Assembly: GCF_036227225.1 (NCBI RefSeq) | Contig: NZ_CP109444.1 | Coordinates: 11,575,501-11,639,500, forward strand | DNA length: 64,000 bases | Reading direction: 5' to 3' | Origin: Streptomyces sp. NBC_01478 | GTDB taxonomy: Bacteria; Actinomycetota; Actinomycetes; Streptomycetales; Streptomycetaceae | In this document: positions 1 to 8,548 of the stretch, one piece after another | Layout: the number at the start of each line of letters is the position of its first letter | Position numbering within the stretch: the first letter of the stretch is position 1 | Position numbers and translations under genes: made by a program | The notes under the pieces: generated by a model | The model's database searches: none | What the model was told of the DNA's origin: nothing | What the model saw: the letters and a program-made list of their open reading frames with translations, nothing else

Positions 1-2
1 GC

Positions 3-416
3 AGCCAGGCAGCCGCCCGCGTGATGGCGCCCGGGTCGAGCATCGTCAACACCCTCTCCACCATCATCGACTTCGCCACCGTGGGCACGGGCTCCTACGC
101 CGCGGCGAAGAAGGGCGGCGAGGCGCTGACCCGTACCTTCGCCGTGGAACTGGGACCCCGGGGCATCCGCGTCAACGGCGTCGCACCGGGCTGGACGGAC
201 TCGGGGATCACCCGGCAGCGGGGCGTCGACGACACGGGCGAGTTCCGACAGGACCGGTTCGACGAACTCGCCCGCAAGATGGCCTCCTCATCCCCCCTGG
301 GCGCGGTCGCCGAGCCGATCGACTCCGCCTACGCCGTTCTCTACCTCTCCTCCGAGGCGAGCCGCTTCGTGACCGGACATGTGATCCGGGTCAACGGCGG
401 CGCCTCCATGGTCTGA
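3..416 (+). CDS. SDR-family oxidoreductase, C-terminal part (5' end outside window)
   Basis: The reading frame is open from the first base, so the gene begins upstream of the window. What is visible is the C-terminal half of a short-chain dehydrogenase. It starts just before the catalytic serine segment (SSIVNTLS), followed by the YxxxK active site (GSYAAAKKG). Next come the substrate-loop motif GIRVNGVAPGWTDSG and the usual ending, in which a late loop (SRFVTGHVIRVNGG) closes the fold. The Rossmann glycine motif lies off-window, so coenzyme preference cannot be read. The gene runs in the same direction as the catabolic genes after it and probably belongs with them. The substrate is unknown. 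Confidence 0.9.
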   Translation, partial: SQAAARVMAPGSSIVNTLSTIIDFATVGTGSYAAAKKGGEALTRTFAVELGPRGIRVNGVAPGWTDSGITRQRGVDDTGEFRQDRFDELARKMASSSPLGAVAEPIDSAYAVLYLSSEASRFVTGHVIRVNGGASMV

Positions 417-536
417 CGGACCGTCAAGACGTGTCCCACTTCGTGATGCAGAGCCGATGAAGTCCTCTCCGACGAGAGACCCGTTGGACGACCGGCACGA
501 GACGGCTGGCCGCCCAGGGATGCTCAGGAGGTCACA

Positions 537-1370
537 GTGTCCGAATCTCCGTCCAGCATGGTCGACAGGGTCGTCGTGATCCTCGGTGTCTTCGAGCGGT
601 CCGCGGGACCGCTCAACCTGGGGCAGATCAGCGCGTGCAGCGGGCTGCCGCGCTCCTCCGTCCACCGGATACTCCAGCAGTTGGTCAACGCCCGCCTGCT
701 CACCAGGAACGACAACGAGTACCGGCTCGGACTGCGCATGTTCGAGATCGGCAGTCTGGTCCCGCACCGGACCAGGATGGGCGAGGCCGCCAGGCCCCTG
801 CTCCAGGAACTGCACGTGTCCACCGGCCATGTGGTCCACATGGCCGTGCTCGACCAGCAGGACGTCGTCTACCTGGAGCGGGTCGGCGGTTCGTTCGCGA
901 GCACCCTTCCGTCCAGGGTCGGCGGCCGCCTCCCGGCGCACTGCACCGCACTGGGCAAGGCGCTTCTCGCGTACTCGGCCAAGGAGGTCGTGGACGAGTA
1001 CCTCTGGAGCGGTCTGTCCCGTCGCACGGCCGTGAGCATCACCACCCCGCAGGCGCTGGACGCGGCCCTCGCCAGGATCCGCAGCACCGGATACGCGACC
1101 GAGTCGGGTGAGGCCGCGGCCTCGGTCGCCTGCGTCGCCGCGCCGATCCTCGTGCTGGACCAGCCGGTCGCCGCGATCTCGGTGTGCGGCCCCCAAGAGC
1201 GCGTCCGCGTCGACGAGTTGAGGTTCCAGGTCAGGTGGATCGCCGCCGAGATCGCGCGCAAGCTGATGATCACCTCACGCCGTCAGCGGCCCCGCCCCCG
1301 GCGGTTGATCACCTCTGTTCCGCTCAGCGGACACGTCGCGTCCGCCGTCGTGTCCGAGACCGGACGATGA
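537..1370 (+). CDS. IclR-family transcriptional regulator
   Basis: This is a 277-residue regulator of normal IclR length. An N-terminal winged helix-turn-helix (about residues 10-70, with LGQISACSGLPRSSVHRILQQL) is followed by the IclR effector domain. The effector domain shows HCTALGKALLAY, the signature region of the family. The GTG start at 537 follows a CAGGAGG ribosome site at about 524-530. An arginine-rich tail (RRQRPRPRR) lies beyond the normal domain end. It stands at the head of a catabolic gene set (flavin hydroxylase, reductase, BVMO, SDR). IclR proteins usually sense a pathway intermediate and control the adjacent genes, so local control is likely but inferred. Confidence 0.92.
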   Translation: MSESPSSMVDRVVVILGVFERSAGPLNLGQISACSGLPRSSVHRILQQLVNARLLTRNDNEYRLGLRMFEIGSLVPHRTRMGEAARPLLQELHVSTGHVVHMAVLDQQDVVYLERVGGSFASTLPSRVGGRLPAHCTALGKALLAYSAKEVVDEYLWSGLSRRTAVSITTPQALDAALARIRSTGYATESGEAAASVACVAAPILVLDQPVAAISVCGPQERVRVDELRFQVRWIAAEIARKLMITSRRQRPRPRRLITSVPLSGHVASAVVSETGR

Positions 1371-1405
1371 ACGCGTGACGGACCAGGAAGCGGAAGGTGG
1401 GCGGC

Positions 1406-2587
1406 ATGGCGCACGAGGTTGTCCGGCGAGTCGAGCAGTACGGTCCCAAGCTGGCGGAACTGGCCGCAGGCAACGAGGAGTTGGGCAGGCTGAGCGACGA
1501 GACCGTCGGTCTGCTGCGCTCGGCCGGTGTGCTGCGCCTGTTGCAGGACAGGAAGTTCGGCGGTTACGCCGCTCACCCCCGGGACTTCGCCGAGGCGGTC
1601 ATGGCCGTCTCCCGCCACGACGGCGCCGCCGGCTGGGTCTGCGGTGTCGTCGGGGTCCACCCCTGGGAGGTCGCACAGATGGACCCGCGCCTCTCCCAGG
1701 AGATCTGGGGCGCGGACCCCGAGACCTGGATCGCGTCTCCGTACATGCCGAACGGGATCGCCGAACCGGTGGACGACGGCTATGTCCTGTCCGGACGCTG
1801 GCCGTTCTCGTCGGGCACCGACCACTGCGACTGGGTGTTCCTGGGCGCGCTGGTGGGCGACGGCAAGGGGCGCCCCGCGTCCCCTCCGACCGTGCTGCAC
1901 GTGGTCCTGCCCCGGTCGTCGTACGAGATCATCGAGGACTCCTGGGACGTGATCGGGCTGTCCGGTACCGGAAGCAAGGACGTCGTCGTCGACGGCGCGT
2001 TCATCCCGGACTACCGGACGGTGAACCAGGACGAGGTGTCGGCGGGCGAGGCGGCGGAACGCCACGGTGTCACCGAGCCCCTCTACCGGCTGCCGTTCAC
2101 CTCGATGTTCCCGCTCGGGATCACCTCGGCGGTCATCGGCATCTGCCAGGGCGCGCTCGACGCCCACCTGGCCCTCCAGCGCGACCGGGTCGCCGTGACC
2201 GGAGTCCAGATCCGCGACGACCCGTACGTCCTCTACGCGGCGGGCGAGGCGGCGGCGGAGATCGCCGCCTCCCGGGTCCAACTGCTCGACGGCATCAGCC
2301 GGATCTACGACAAGGTGGCGGCCGGCGAGCCGGTGACGATCGAGGACCGCTCCACCGTCCGCCGCAACCAAGTGCGTTGCGCCTGGCGGGCCGTCTCGGC
2401 CCTCGACGAGATCTTCACCAGGTCCGGAGGGAACGTCATCCGGCGCGACAATCCGCTCCAGCGCCACTGGCGGGACGCGCACGTCGGACTGGCGCACATG
2501 ATCCATGTCCCGGGCGCGGCCTATCACGCCAACTCCGTCGCCGGGATGGGACTCGAGCTGCCGCCGCCGCTGCGCGTGATGATCTGA
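1406..2587 (+). CDS. Acyl-CoA-dehydrogenase-fold flavin-dependent hydroxylase (HsaA-like oxygenase component)
   Basis: The protein has about 393 residues and the fold of the two-component flavin monooxygenases related to HsaA and HpaB-C2. The family hydroxylates phenolic or ring substrates using reduced flavin supplied by a partner reductase. Visible family segments include FGGYAAHPRDFAEAV, GWVCGVVGVHPW, the SGRWPFSSG strand and WDVIGLSGTGSKD. The C-terminus is helical and has DNPLQRHWRDAHVGLAHM. The ATG at 1406 follows AAGGTGGG; an in-frame GTG at 1397 is the alternative. A flavin reductase follows 33 bases later, which fits the two-component arrangement. The ring substrate cannot be read from sequence; a steroid-like or alicyclic compound is a guess from the neighbours. 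Confidence 0.85.
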   Translation: MAHEVVRRVEQYGPKLAELAAGNEELGRLSDETVGLLRSAGVLRLLQDRKFGGYAAHPRDFAEAVMAVSRHDGAAGWVCGVVGVHPWEVAQMDPRLSQEIWGADPETWIASPYMPNGIAEPVDDGYVLSGRWPFSSGTDHCDWVFLGALVGDGKGRPASPPTVLHVVLPRSSYEIIEDSWDVIGLSGTGSKDVVVDGAFIPDYRTVNQDEVSAGEAAERHGVTEPLYRLPFTSMFPLGITSAVIGICQGALDAHLALQRDRVAVTGVQIRDDPYVLYAAGEAAAEIAASRVQLLDGISRIYDKVAAGEPVTIEDRSTVRRNQVRCAWRAVSALDEIFTRSGGNVIRRDNPLQRHWRDAHVGLAHMIHVPGAAYHANSVAGMGLELPPPLRVMI

Positions 2588-2620
2588 CACCTGCCTTTGC
2601 GGCCGAGGAGGAACCACGCC

Positions 2621-3169
2621 ATGCACTCAGCCGACGGTACGAAACCCCCGTCTCCCGCTGCCGACGGGCGCCGCTTCCGGGAGGTGCTGGGCAACTTCCC
2701 CACGAGTGTCGTCGCCATCACCGCGGGAGGACCGGGGGAGCGGCCCGAGGGGATGATCGTCGGATCGTTCACCTCGGTCTCCCTCGATCCGCCCCTAGTG
2801 GCGTTCCTGGCCGACCGCTCGTCCAGCACCTTCCCGAGGATCCGCGCCGCCGGCCGCTACTGCGTCAACGCGCTGGCGGCCGACCAGGAAGCGGTGTGCC
2901 GAGCGATGGCGACCAAGGGCGCCGACCGGTTCGCCGGCCTCGACTGGCGGCCGTCCCCGCTGGGAAACCCCGTCCTCGACGGCGTCGTCGCCTGGGTCGA
3001 CTGCGTGATCGAGGACGTCCTGGTGCTCGGCGACCACCACCTCGTCGTGGGACGGGTCCACGACCTGCGCGTCGAGTCGGCGAAGACCCCGCTGCTGTTC
3101 TTCCGCGGGGGCTACGGCGACTACTTCTCCCCTACGGCGATGGTGCTGGACCGGCTCGTCGGCTGGTAG
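2621..3169 (+). CDS. Flavin reductase, HsaB/HpaC type
   Basis: A 182-residue protein of the FMN-binding split-barrel flavin reductase family. Core motifs are NFPTSVVAITAG near the N-terminus, GMIVGSFTSVSLDPPLVAF (flavin-binding strands) and the late HHLVVGRVHDLRV segment. The ATG at 2621 is chosen because GAGGAGG lies eight bases upstream; an in-frame TTG at 2597 has no such site. It should use NAD(P)H to supply free reduced flavin to the hydroxylase encoded immediately upstream, and the two genes are almost certainly cotranscribed. The partnership is inferred from adjacency and family behaviour. Confidence 0.88.
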   Translation: MHSADGTKPPSPAADGRRFREVLGNFPTSVVAITAGGPGERPEGMIVGSFTSVSLDPPLVAFLADRSSSTFPRIRAAGRYCVNALAADQEAVCRAMATKGADRFAGLDWRPSPLGNPVLDGVVAWVDCVIEDVLVLGDHHLVVGRVHDLRVESAKTPLLFFRGGYGDYFSPTAMVLDRLVGW

Positions 3170-3212
3170 CCCGGTGCCCGAGAGCGCGGGCCACCGGCCG
3201 ACGAGCCACCGC

Positions 3213-3476
3213 TCAGCCGGCCAAGTCCGGCTCCCGCACAGTCACTTCGGCGAGTTCTATGCCCCGGGTCTGGAGCCCCTCCTCGATGAACGCCTTGAGG
3301 GAGTCGCCGTCGAGGACACAGGTGGCGCAGACGTCGTTGGAGCCCCGGGAGTAGTCGACGGTGAGGCGGGACTGCTCGGGCGAGAACTCGGCGAGACGGA
3401 TGGAACCGCCGTCGGGAGCGACCATCGGCTCCAGCAGGGTGAGCACTTCCTGGACGACGTCCTGGGCTTGTGGCAT
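3213..3476 (-). CDS. NifU C-terminal-domain-like small protein
   Basis: An 87-residue protein on the opposite strand to its catabolic neighbours. It matches the NifU C-terminal / Nfu domain: a helical start (VVQEVLTLLEPMVAPDGGSIRLAEF), a beta strand, and the cysteine pair C50-x2-C53 (NDVCATCVLDG) that in Nfu proteins carries a transient iron-sulfur cluster. The ATG at 3476 has AGAGGAGAA just upstream; an upstream extension to 3533 is possible but lacks a ribosome site. It lies between the flavin reductase and the BVMO gene, transcribed toward the reductase, with a shared 131-base divergent region before the BVMO gene. It might mature an iron-sulfur protein of the pathway, but none is encoded in this stretch. 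Confidence 0.78.
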   Translation of the reverse strand: MPQAQDVVQEVLTLLEPMVAPDGGSIRLAEFSPEQSRLTVDYSRGSNDVCATCVLDGDSLKAFIEEGLQTRGIELAEVTVREPDLAG

Positions 3477-3607
3477 GGCCGTTCTCCTCTGTCGTTGGGT
3501 GCCGGGCCTCGCTCGACCGAGACCACAAGTCATAGCATTGAGTTAGCTGATTTAGCTTTGTCGATGCCTGGGCGTGAGTCAACTGTTCCTGAGGACGGAG
3601 AAATGGC

Positions 3608-5458
3608 ATGACATACACCTCGGCTGAGCCCGCCGATCTCGACAGGGCGCGAGCCAAGTACCGAGCCGAGCGGGACAAGCGCCTCGATCCCTCGCGCCGC
3701 GAGATCCTGGACCTCACGGGACGAGGGGAGTTGGTCGAGGATCCCTTCACGGAGGTGGCGCCGCGCGAGCCGCTCCACGACACGGTCGACGCGCTCGTCG
3801 TGGGCGGGGGATTCGGCGGACTCCTCGCCGCCGCGCATCTGCGCGAGGCCGGGGTCGACCGCGTGCGCATCGTCGAGAAGGCCGGAGACGTCGGCGGGGT
3901 CTGGTACTGGAACCGCTACCCCGGCGCGATGTGCGACGTCGAGTCCTACGTGTACTTCCCGATGCTGGAGGAACTGGGCTACATCCCCCGGCACCGCTAC
4001 GCCTACGGCCCCGAAATCCTCGCCTACGCACAGAAGGTGGCGACGCGCTTCGAGCTCTACGAGCACGCGCTGTTCCACACCTCGGTGACGGGTCTGAGCT
4101 GGGACGCGGCAGGCGGCAGGTGGAGCGTCCGCACGGACCGCGACGACGCGTTCGAGGCCCGGTACGTGGTGGTGGCCCACGGGTCCTTCACCTCGCTGAA
4201 ACTGCCGGCCATCGAGGGCATCGACACCTTCGAGGGCCGGCTGTTCCACACCTCCCGCTGGGACTACGACTACACCGGCGGAGGGCCCGGGGACCCGCTC
4301 GACAAACTCGGCGACAAGAGCGTCGGCGTCATCGGCACCGGTGCCACCGCCGTACAGATCGTCGCGCCCCTCGCCGCGTCGGCGAAGCAGCTCAGCGTGT
4401 TCCAGCGCACCCCCTCCACCGTCGGCGTCCGCGACAACCGCGAGACGGACCAGGAATGGGCGAAGACCCTGGAACCCGGCTGGCAGAAGCGGCGGCGTGA
4501 CAACTTCACCTTCGTCACCAACGGCGAGAAGATCACCGAGGACCTGGTGCGGGACGGCTGGACCGTCTTCTATCACGCGATGCTCAGCAGCGAGGGCTAC
4601 GACGACCTGAGCCCCGAAGAACTGGCCGAGCAACGGGAGTTGACGGACCTTCGGCACATGGAGAACATCCGGGCCCGTATCGACGCCGTCGTACGCGACC
4701 CCGCGACGGCCGAGGCGCTGAAGCCGTACTACCGCTACCAGTGCAAGCGCCCCTGCTTCCACGACGAGTACCTGCCCGCCTTCAACCGGCCCAACGTCCA
4801 GCTCGTCGACACCCAGGGGCAGGGCGTCCAGCGGATCACCGCGAAGGGGGTCGTGGTCGACGGCGTCGAGTACTCCCTCGACTGCCTGGTCCTCGCCACC
4901 GGCTTCGACCAGGACTCGTCCTACGTCGACCGGATCGGCTTCGACGTCACCGGTCTCGACGGCGTCACGCTCTCACAGAAGTGGAAGCACGGACCCGAGA
5001 CCTTCCAGGGCGTGATGACCAGCGGATTCCCCAACTTCTTCTTCCTGCCGCCCAATTACACCCAGGGCACCGCCGCCGTGAACTTCGTCCACACACTGGA
5101 GGAGACGGTCCGTCATGTCGCCTTCCTCGTCGGCGAGTTCGAGCGGCTGGGGGTCGTGGCGGACGTCACGCAGCGGGCCGAGGGCGCGTACGTCCAGAGT
5201 GTCGTGGCGGGCTCCGGACTCGCGCTGCTGGGCGGCGGCTCCTTCCTGAAGGACTGCACACCCGGACGCTGGAACAACGAGGGCGACCCCGAAGGGCGGC
5301 CACGGAAGAACGTCAACTACCCGGGTACGTCCACCGCTTACTTCAGCATGCTGGAGGAGTGGCGCCGACGCGGCGACCTCGCAGACCTGAACCTCACACC
5401 CCGGCCCGCACCGGCCGCCGCACCCGGACCGGCCGACGACACGAGGAGGGCACGATGA
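3608..5458 (+). CDS. Baeyer-Villiger flavin monooxygenase
   Basis: A 616-residue FAD/NADPH monooxygenase that should insert an oxygen next to a ketone to give an ester or lactone. The first Rossmann motif is GGGFGG (residues 66-71). The type I BVMO fingerprint F208-x-G210-x3-H214-x3-W218-D is intact, and the second dinucleotide motif GTGATA lies at 243-248. The usual WYWNRYPGAMCD segment near residue 100 and the late GPETFQGVMTSGFPNFFF segment are also present. Length and the long N-terminal extension resemble cyclohexanone, cyclododecanone and steroid monooxygenases. The stop overlaps the next gene's ATG (ATGA), so the SDR downstream is translationally coupled. The substrate is not deducible. 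Confidence 0.93.
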   Translation: MTYTSAEPADLDRARAKYRAERDKRLDPSRREILDLTGRGELVEDPFTEVAPREPLHDTVDALVVGGGFGGLLAAAHLREAGVDRVRIVEKAGDVGGVWYWNRYPGAMCDVESYVYFPMLEELGYIPRHRYAYGPEILAYAQKVATRFELYEHALFHTSVTGLSWDAAGGRWSVRTDRDDAFEARYVVVAHGSFTSLKLPAIEGIDTFEGRLFHTSRWDYDYTGGGPGDPLDKLGDKSVGVIGTGATAVQIVAPLAASAKQLSVFQRTPSTVGVRDNRETDQEWAKTLEPGWQKRRRDNFTFVTNGEKITEDLVRDGWTVFYHAMLSSEGYDDLSPEELAEQRELTDLRHMENIRARIDAVVRDPATAEALKPYYRYQCKRPCFHDEYLPAFNRPNVQLVDTQGQGVQRITAKGVVVDGVEYSLDCLVLATGFDQDSSYVDRIGFDVTGLDGVTLSQKWKHGPETFQGVMTSGFPNFFFLPPNYTQGTAAVNFVHTLEETVRHVAFLVGEFERLGVVADVTQRAEGAYVQSVVAGSGLALLGGGSFLKDCTPGRWNNEGDPEGRPRKNVNYPGTSTAYFSMLEEWRRRGDLADLNLTPRPAPAAAPGPADDTRRAR

Positions 5459-6300
5459 CCGGCACCGCCCCCGAGGCACCCGTACCGGGCACGCAGACCA
5501 CCCGCCGTTTCCGGGACAAAGTCGTCTTCATCACCGGCGCGGCCCGCGGACAGGGCCGCGCCGAGGCGGTGCGCTTCGCCGCAGAGGGCGCCGACATCAT
5601 CGCGCTCGACATCTGCGAGGACCTGCCCACCACCAACTACCCGGGCGCGACCCCGGAAGACCTCGCCGAGACCGCACGCCTGGTCGAGAAACTCGGCCGA
5701 CGTGTCCGCACTCACAGGGCCGACGTACGCGACTTCCCCGCCGTACGGGCGGCGTTGGGGGAGAGCGTCGCCGAACTGGGGCGCCTGGACGTGGTGGTGG
5801 CGAACGCCGGCATGACGACGGCGGGCCGTGCGTGGGAGATCGACCTGGAGCACTGGCGGGCGACCATCGACATCAATCTGACCGGCGCCTTCCACACCGT
5901 GAAGGCGGCCGTCCCGCTCATGATCGAGCAGGCCACCGGGGGTGCGATCGTGTTCACCAGCTCGGTGGCCGGTCTTCGAGGACTGCCGCTGCTCGCCGAC
6001 TACGTGGCGGCCAAACACGGAGTCACCGGACTGGCCAAGACACTGGCCAACGAACTCGGCCCGTACCGGATCAGGGTCAACTCCGTGCACCCGCACGGCG
6101 TGGCCACCCAACTCGTCCCCGGAATCCGCGCGTTGATCGAGAACGACGCGGAACTGGGCGCCTTCTACCAGGGCGTCCTGCCCGACGGCGTCAGCCAACC
6201 GGAGGACATCGCGGCGGCCGTCACCTGGATCGCCTCGGACGAGGCACGCCACATCACCGGAATCCAACTGCCTGTGGACCTCGGCCGTACCAATCGCTGA
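5455..6300 (+). CDS. Mycofactocin-coupled-type SDR oxidoreductase
   Basis: A 281-residue short-chain dehydrogenase. The nucleotide motif TGAARGQG (27-34) is followed by an inserted segment after the second beta strand (DICEDLPTTNYPGATPEDL). This GAARGQGR-plus-insertion pattern is the hallmark of the mycofactocin-dependent SDR subfamily, in which the nicotinamide is held tightly and re-oxidised by the peptide-derived cofactor mycofactocin. Catalytic S170, Y183 and K187 are present. The start is the ATG overlapping the BVMO stop. It probably oxidises an alcohol to the ketone used by the BVMO, or works on the opened product. Mycofactocin biosynthesis genes are not in this window and would have to lie elsewhere. 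Confidence 0.85.
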   Translation: MTGTAPEAPVPGTQTTRRFRDKVVFITGAARGQGRAEAVRFAAEGADIIALDICEDLPTTNYPGATPEDLAETARLVEKLGRRVRTHRADVRDFPAVRAALGESVAELGRLDVVVANAGMTTAGRAWEIDLEHWRATIDINLTGAFHTVKAAVPLMIEQATGGAIVFTSSVAGLRGLPLLADYVAAKHGVTGLAKTLANELGPYRIRVNSVHPHGVATQLVPGIRALIENDAELGAFYQGVLPDGVSQPEDIAAAVTWIASDEARHITGIQLPVDLGRTNR

Positions 6301-6399
6301 TCGGCGGGCAACCCGACGCTCTCGTATCGTGTGGTGCTCCGGCGGGCCGACTCAGGCGGTTCCAAGATCCCTGTCACCCGCCCTGATCCCCGGAAGGCC

Positions 6400-6414
6400 T
6401 AAAATTCCACCATG
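6400..6414 (+). promoter_or_regulatory. Possible -10 element directly before a start codon (leaderless tetR transcript)
   Basis: A TAAAAT hexamer at 6400-6405 ends only six bases before the ATG at 6412. If it acts as a -10 element, transcription would start at or within a base or two of the start codon and the mRNA would be leaderless, which is common in Streptomyces. There is no close ribosome site; GGAAGG lies about 15 bases upstream. A -35 match is not obvious. Confidence 0.35.
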
Positions 6415-7116
6415 CCAAGATCACCAGGGCACGGGCCGGACTTCGAGATCAGGCGTCAGCAGATCATCGACAGGGCGGCCGCGCTGTTCGCGCTGAAGGG
6501 CTACGCCGCCACCGGCATCGCCGAGGTCGGAGCCGCGGCCGGTCTCGGCAGGGGTGCTCTATACTACTACATGGGCTCCAAGGAGAACCTCCTGGTCGAG
6601 ATCCAGGACCGGGTGATGGGCCCCATGCTGGCCTCCGCCCATCGGATCGCCGACCTGGAGGACGTCGACCCGGTGCTGCGGCTGCGCATGCTGTCGCAGA
6701 CGTTGCTGGAGAACATCCTGGCCCGGCTCGATCACGTCCGGGTCTACGAGCATGACTACCGGAACCTGCGCGGCGCCCACCGTGCGCGGCTCCTGGACCA
6801 GCGCCGTGAATTCGAGGACATCGTCCAGGAGTTGCTCGTCGCCGCGATGGACGACGGTTCGTTCCGCAAGCTCGACCCGAGGCTGGCCACGCTGCAGTTC
6901 CTCAACCTGCACAACCACACCTACCAGTGGGTGAAGGCCGACGGCGCGTGGAACGCGCAGTACCTGTCGAGCGAGTACTGCACCGCCTTCTTCCGCGGAT
7001 TGGGCAGCTCAGGACGGCAGTTCGACGACATCGAGGACCGCATGGTGGAGTACCTCGCCATGAGAGAGTCCGCCGTCCCCGAACCGCTGCCCCATTCCGG
7101 CCTCGACCGACCCTGA
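6412..7116 (+). CDS. TetR-family transcriptional regulator
   Basis: A 234-residue repressor. The N-terminal DNA-binding domain (about residues 10-60) reads QIIDRAAALFALKGYAATG, then the helix-turn-helix IAEVGAAAGLGRGALYYYMGSKENLL. The ligand domain is helical (LRLRMLSQTLLENILARL and a long C-terminal bundle). It follows the catabolic operon in the same direction with a 111-base gap. Family members of this kind (for example KstR2-like regulators of steroid catabolism) bind acyl-CoA or pathway intermediates. That comparison rests on overall appearance only. It is a likely second local regulator beside the IclR protein. Confidence 0.9.
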   Translation: MPRSPGHGPDFEIRRQQIIDRAAALFALKGYAATGIAEVGAAAGLGRGALYYYMGSKENLLVEIQDRVMGPMLASAHRIADLEDVDPVLRLRMLSQTLLENILARLDHVRVYEHDYRNLRGAHRARLLDQRREFEDIVQELLVAAMDDGSFRKLDPRLATLQFLNLHNHTYQWVKADGAWNAQYLSSEYCTAFFRGLGSSGRQFDDIEDRMVEYLAMRESAVPEPLPHSGLDRP

Positions 7117-7329
7117 ACCCGGGTCGCGTCGGGTTCCGGTCGGCTCGGGCTACCGCGGTCGCGGTACGTGCGCCGGGTATGTGTGCTCCACCGACGGTGT
7201 GTTGTGTTCGGAGCATTGCCCCGCCGTATCCGCGTCCGTTACCGTGACGGCGATTGATTCGCTGACCGATCGGTACAACCTCCGAAGTCCCGCGCCGGAG
7301 CGGGAGATTGCTCGACATCTGGAGGGCTC

Positions 7330-8505
7330 TTGAGTGAATCGACGAACGCCTCGGGCGAAGAACATCCAGGCGTCGTACATGATCGAGCGGGGATCGCGTT
7401 CGCGCCGAACGAGGTGGACGTGCTGGTGATCGGAGCCGGCGCCACAGGTATCTACCAGCTCTGCCGCGCTCGCGAAGAGGGATTCTCCGCGCTGTTGTTG
7501 GAGGCCGGTCACGGAGTAGGTGGAATCTGGTCCTGGAAACGGTCTTTCCAGACGGCGCCCGAAGGAGTACGCGTCGACGGGAGCCGCTCGTTCCCGGGAA
7601 AGTGGTGGGAAGAACAGGCCCGCTCCGACGAGGTGCCCGGGCCGCCCGAGATCGGACGCTGCCTGGATCACCTGAACCACGTGGTCGACCGCTCCGGCAT
7701 ACGCCGTGGAATCCGGTTCGGCACCACCGTGCGGTCGGCGGTGTACGACGATCCCTCCGGGACCTGGACCGTGACGACCACCGACGCCGTCGAGTACCAC
7801 GCCCGCTTCCTCGTGGCCACCACCGGTGTCCTCGCGGCCCCGACGAAGAGAACACGCGACTTCATCTGTATGCGCGTCGCGCTGATCGAATCAGGCCTGA
7901 GCGGCGCGCGGTACACCGCACCCCGGAATGAATTCCCGCAAGGCGGGCGTGAGGGAAATTCCGTGGTCGACATGATGAAAGAGCGTCAGGTGTCACGCCC
8001 GAATGCCCGCAGACTGGTCAAGAACTCCGGGACGGCGAAAGGATCCGACGCCGTCGGTTTCGACACCGTTCGCGCGACCGAGTCCGGCCTCGACGACGAC
8101 GCGTTGAAACGCATGGGGGTCCGGGGCCGGGAGGGTCTCAAACTCGGGGGCTATTGGGCGAGCGGTCCCCGCACCTACCTCGGCGTGATGACGGCGGGAT
8201 TCCCCAATTTCTTCTTTCCCGGCGGTCGTTACACCACCCTCCGCGACAACCCGCAATGCGCGGGAGACCAGGTCGATCTCGTCACCGGCGCACTCGTGTA
8301 CGCCCGCGATCACGGCCACGACGTCGTCGAGGTAGAACTCGCGGCGGAGGAGGAATGGACGAACCTGATGGAGAACGGCGAATCCCATCCGACGCACTCT
8401 TCCCCGAGCGGGGCTGAATTGTCCCGCCTGCGCGAGATGGCCGTGGCGATCGCGGACTACGAGTACGCGGGATTCATCTTCTCCAACAGGGACGACGCGG
8501 CCTGA
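7330..8505 (+). CDS. BVMO-like flavoprotein with an internal in-frame deletion
   Basis: An open frame of 391 residues. The start is a TTG with GGAGGG upstream. The N-terminal 170 residues are those of an FAD-binding monooxygenase: VIGAGATG, the GGIW segment, then RFLVATTGVLAAPTKR. The C-terminal 110 residues match the end of BVMOs: GYWASGPRTYLGVMTAGFPNFFF, then a DQVDLVTGALVY helix. The middle is missing: there is no FxGxxxHxxxW fingerprint and no second dinucleotide motif. The bridging segment (residues about 185-255) looks like no known domain. At two thirds of family length it cannot bind NADPH in the normal way. It is either a decayed paralogue kept in frame by chance or a reduced flavoprotein with another role. 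Confidence 0.6.
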   Translation: MSESTNASGEEHPGVVHDRAGIAFAPNEVDVLVIGAGATGIYQLCRAREEGFSALLLEAGHGVGGIWSWKRSFQTAPEGVRVDGSRSFPGKWWEEQARSDEVPGPPEIGRCLDHLNHVVDRSGIRRGIRFGTTVRSAVYDDPSGTWTVTTTDAVEYHARFLVATTGVLAAPTKRTRDFICMRVALIESGLSGARYTAPRNEFPQGGREGNSVVDMMKERQVSRPNARRLVKNSGTAKGSDAVGFDTVRATESGLDDDALKRMGVRGREGLKLGGYWASGPRTYLGVMTAGFPNFFFPGGRYTTLRDNPQCAGDQVDLVTGALVYARDHGHDVVEVELAAEEEWTNLMENGESHPTHSSPSGAELSRLREMAVAIADYEYAGFIFSNRDDAA

Positions 8506-8548
8506 CCCAGCCCCGTCCCCATCGCGTCGTACCGCCCGCCGCGGACCC

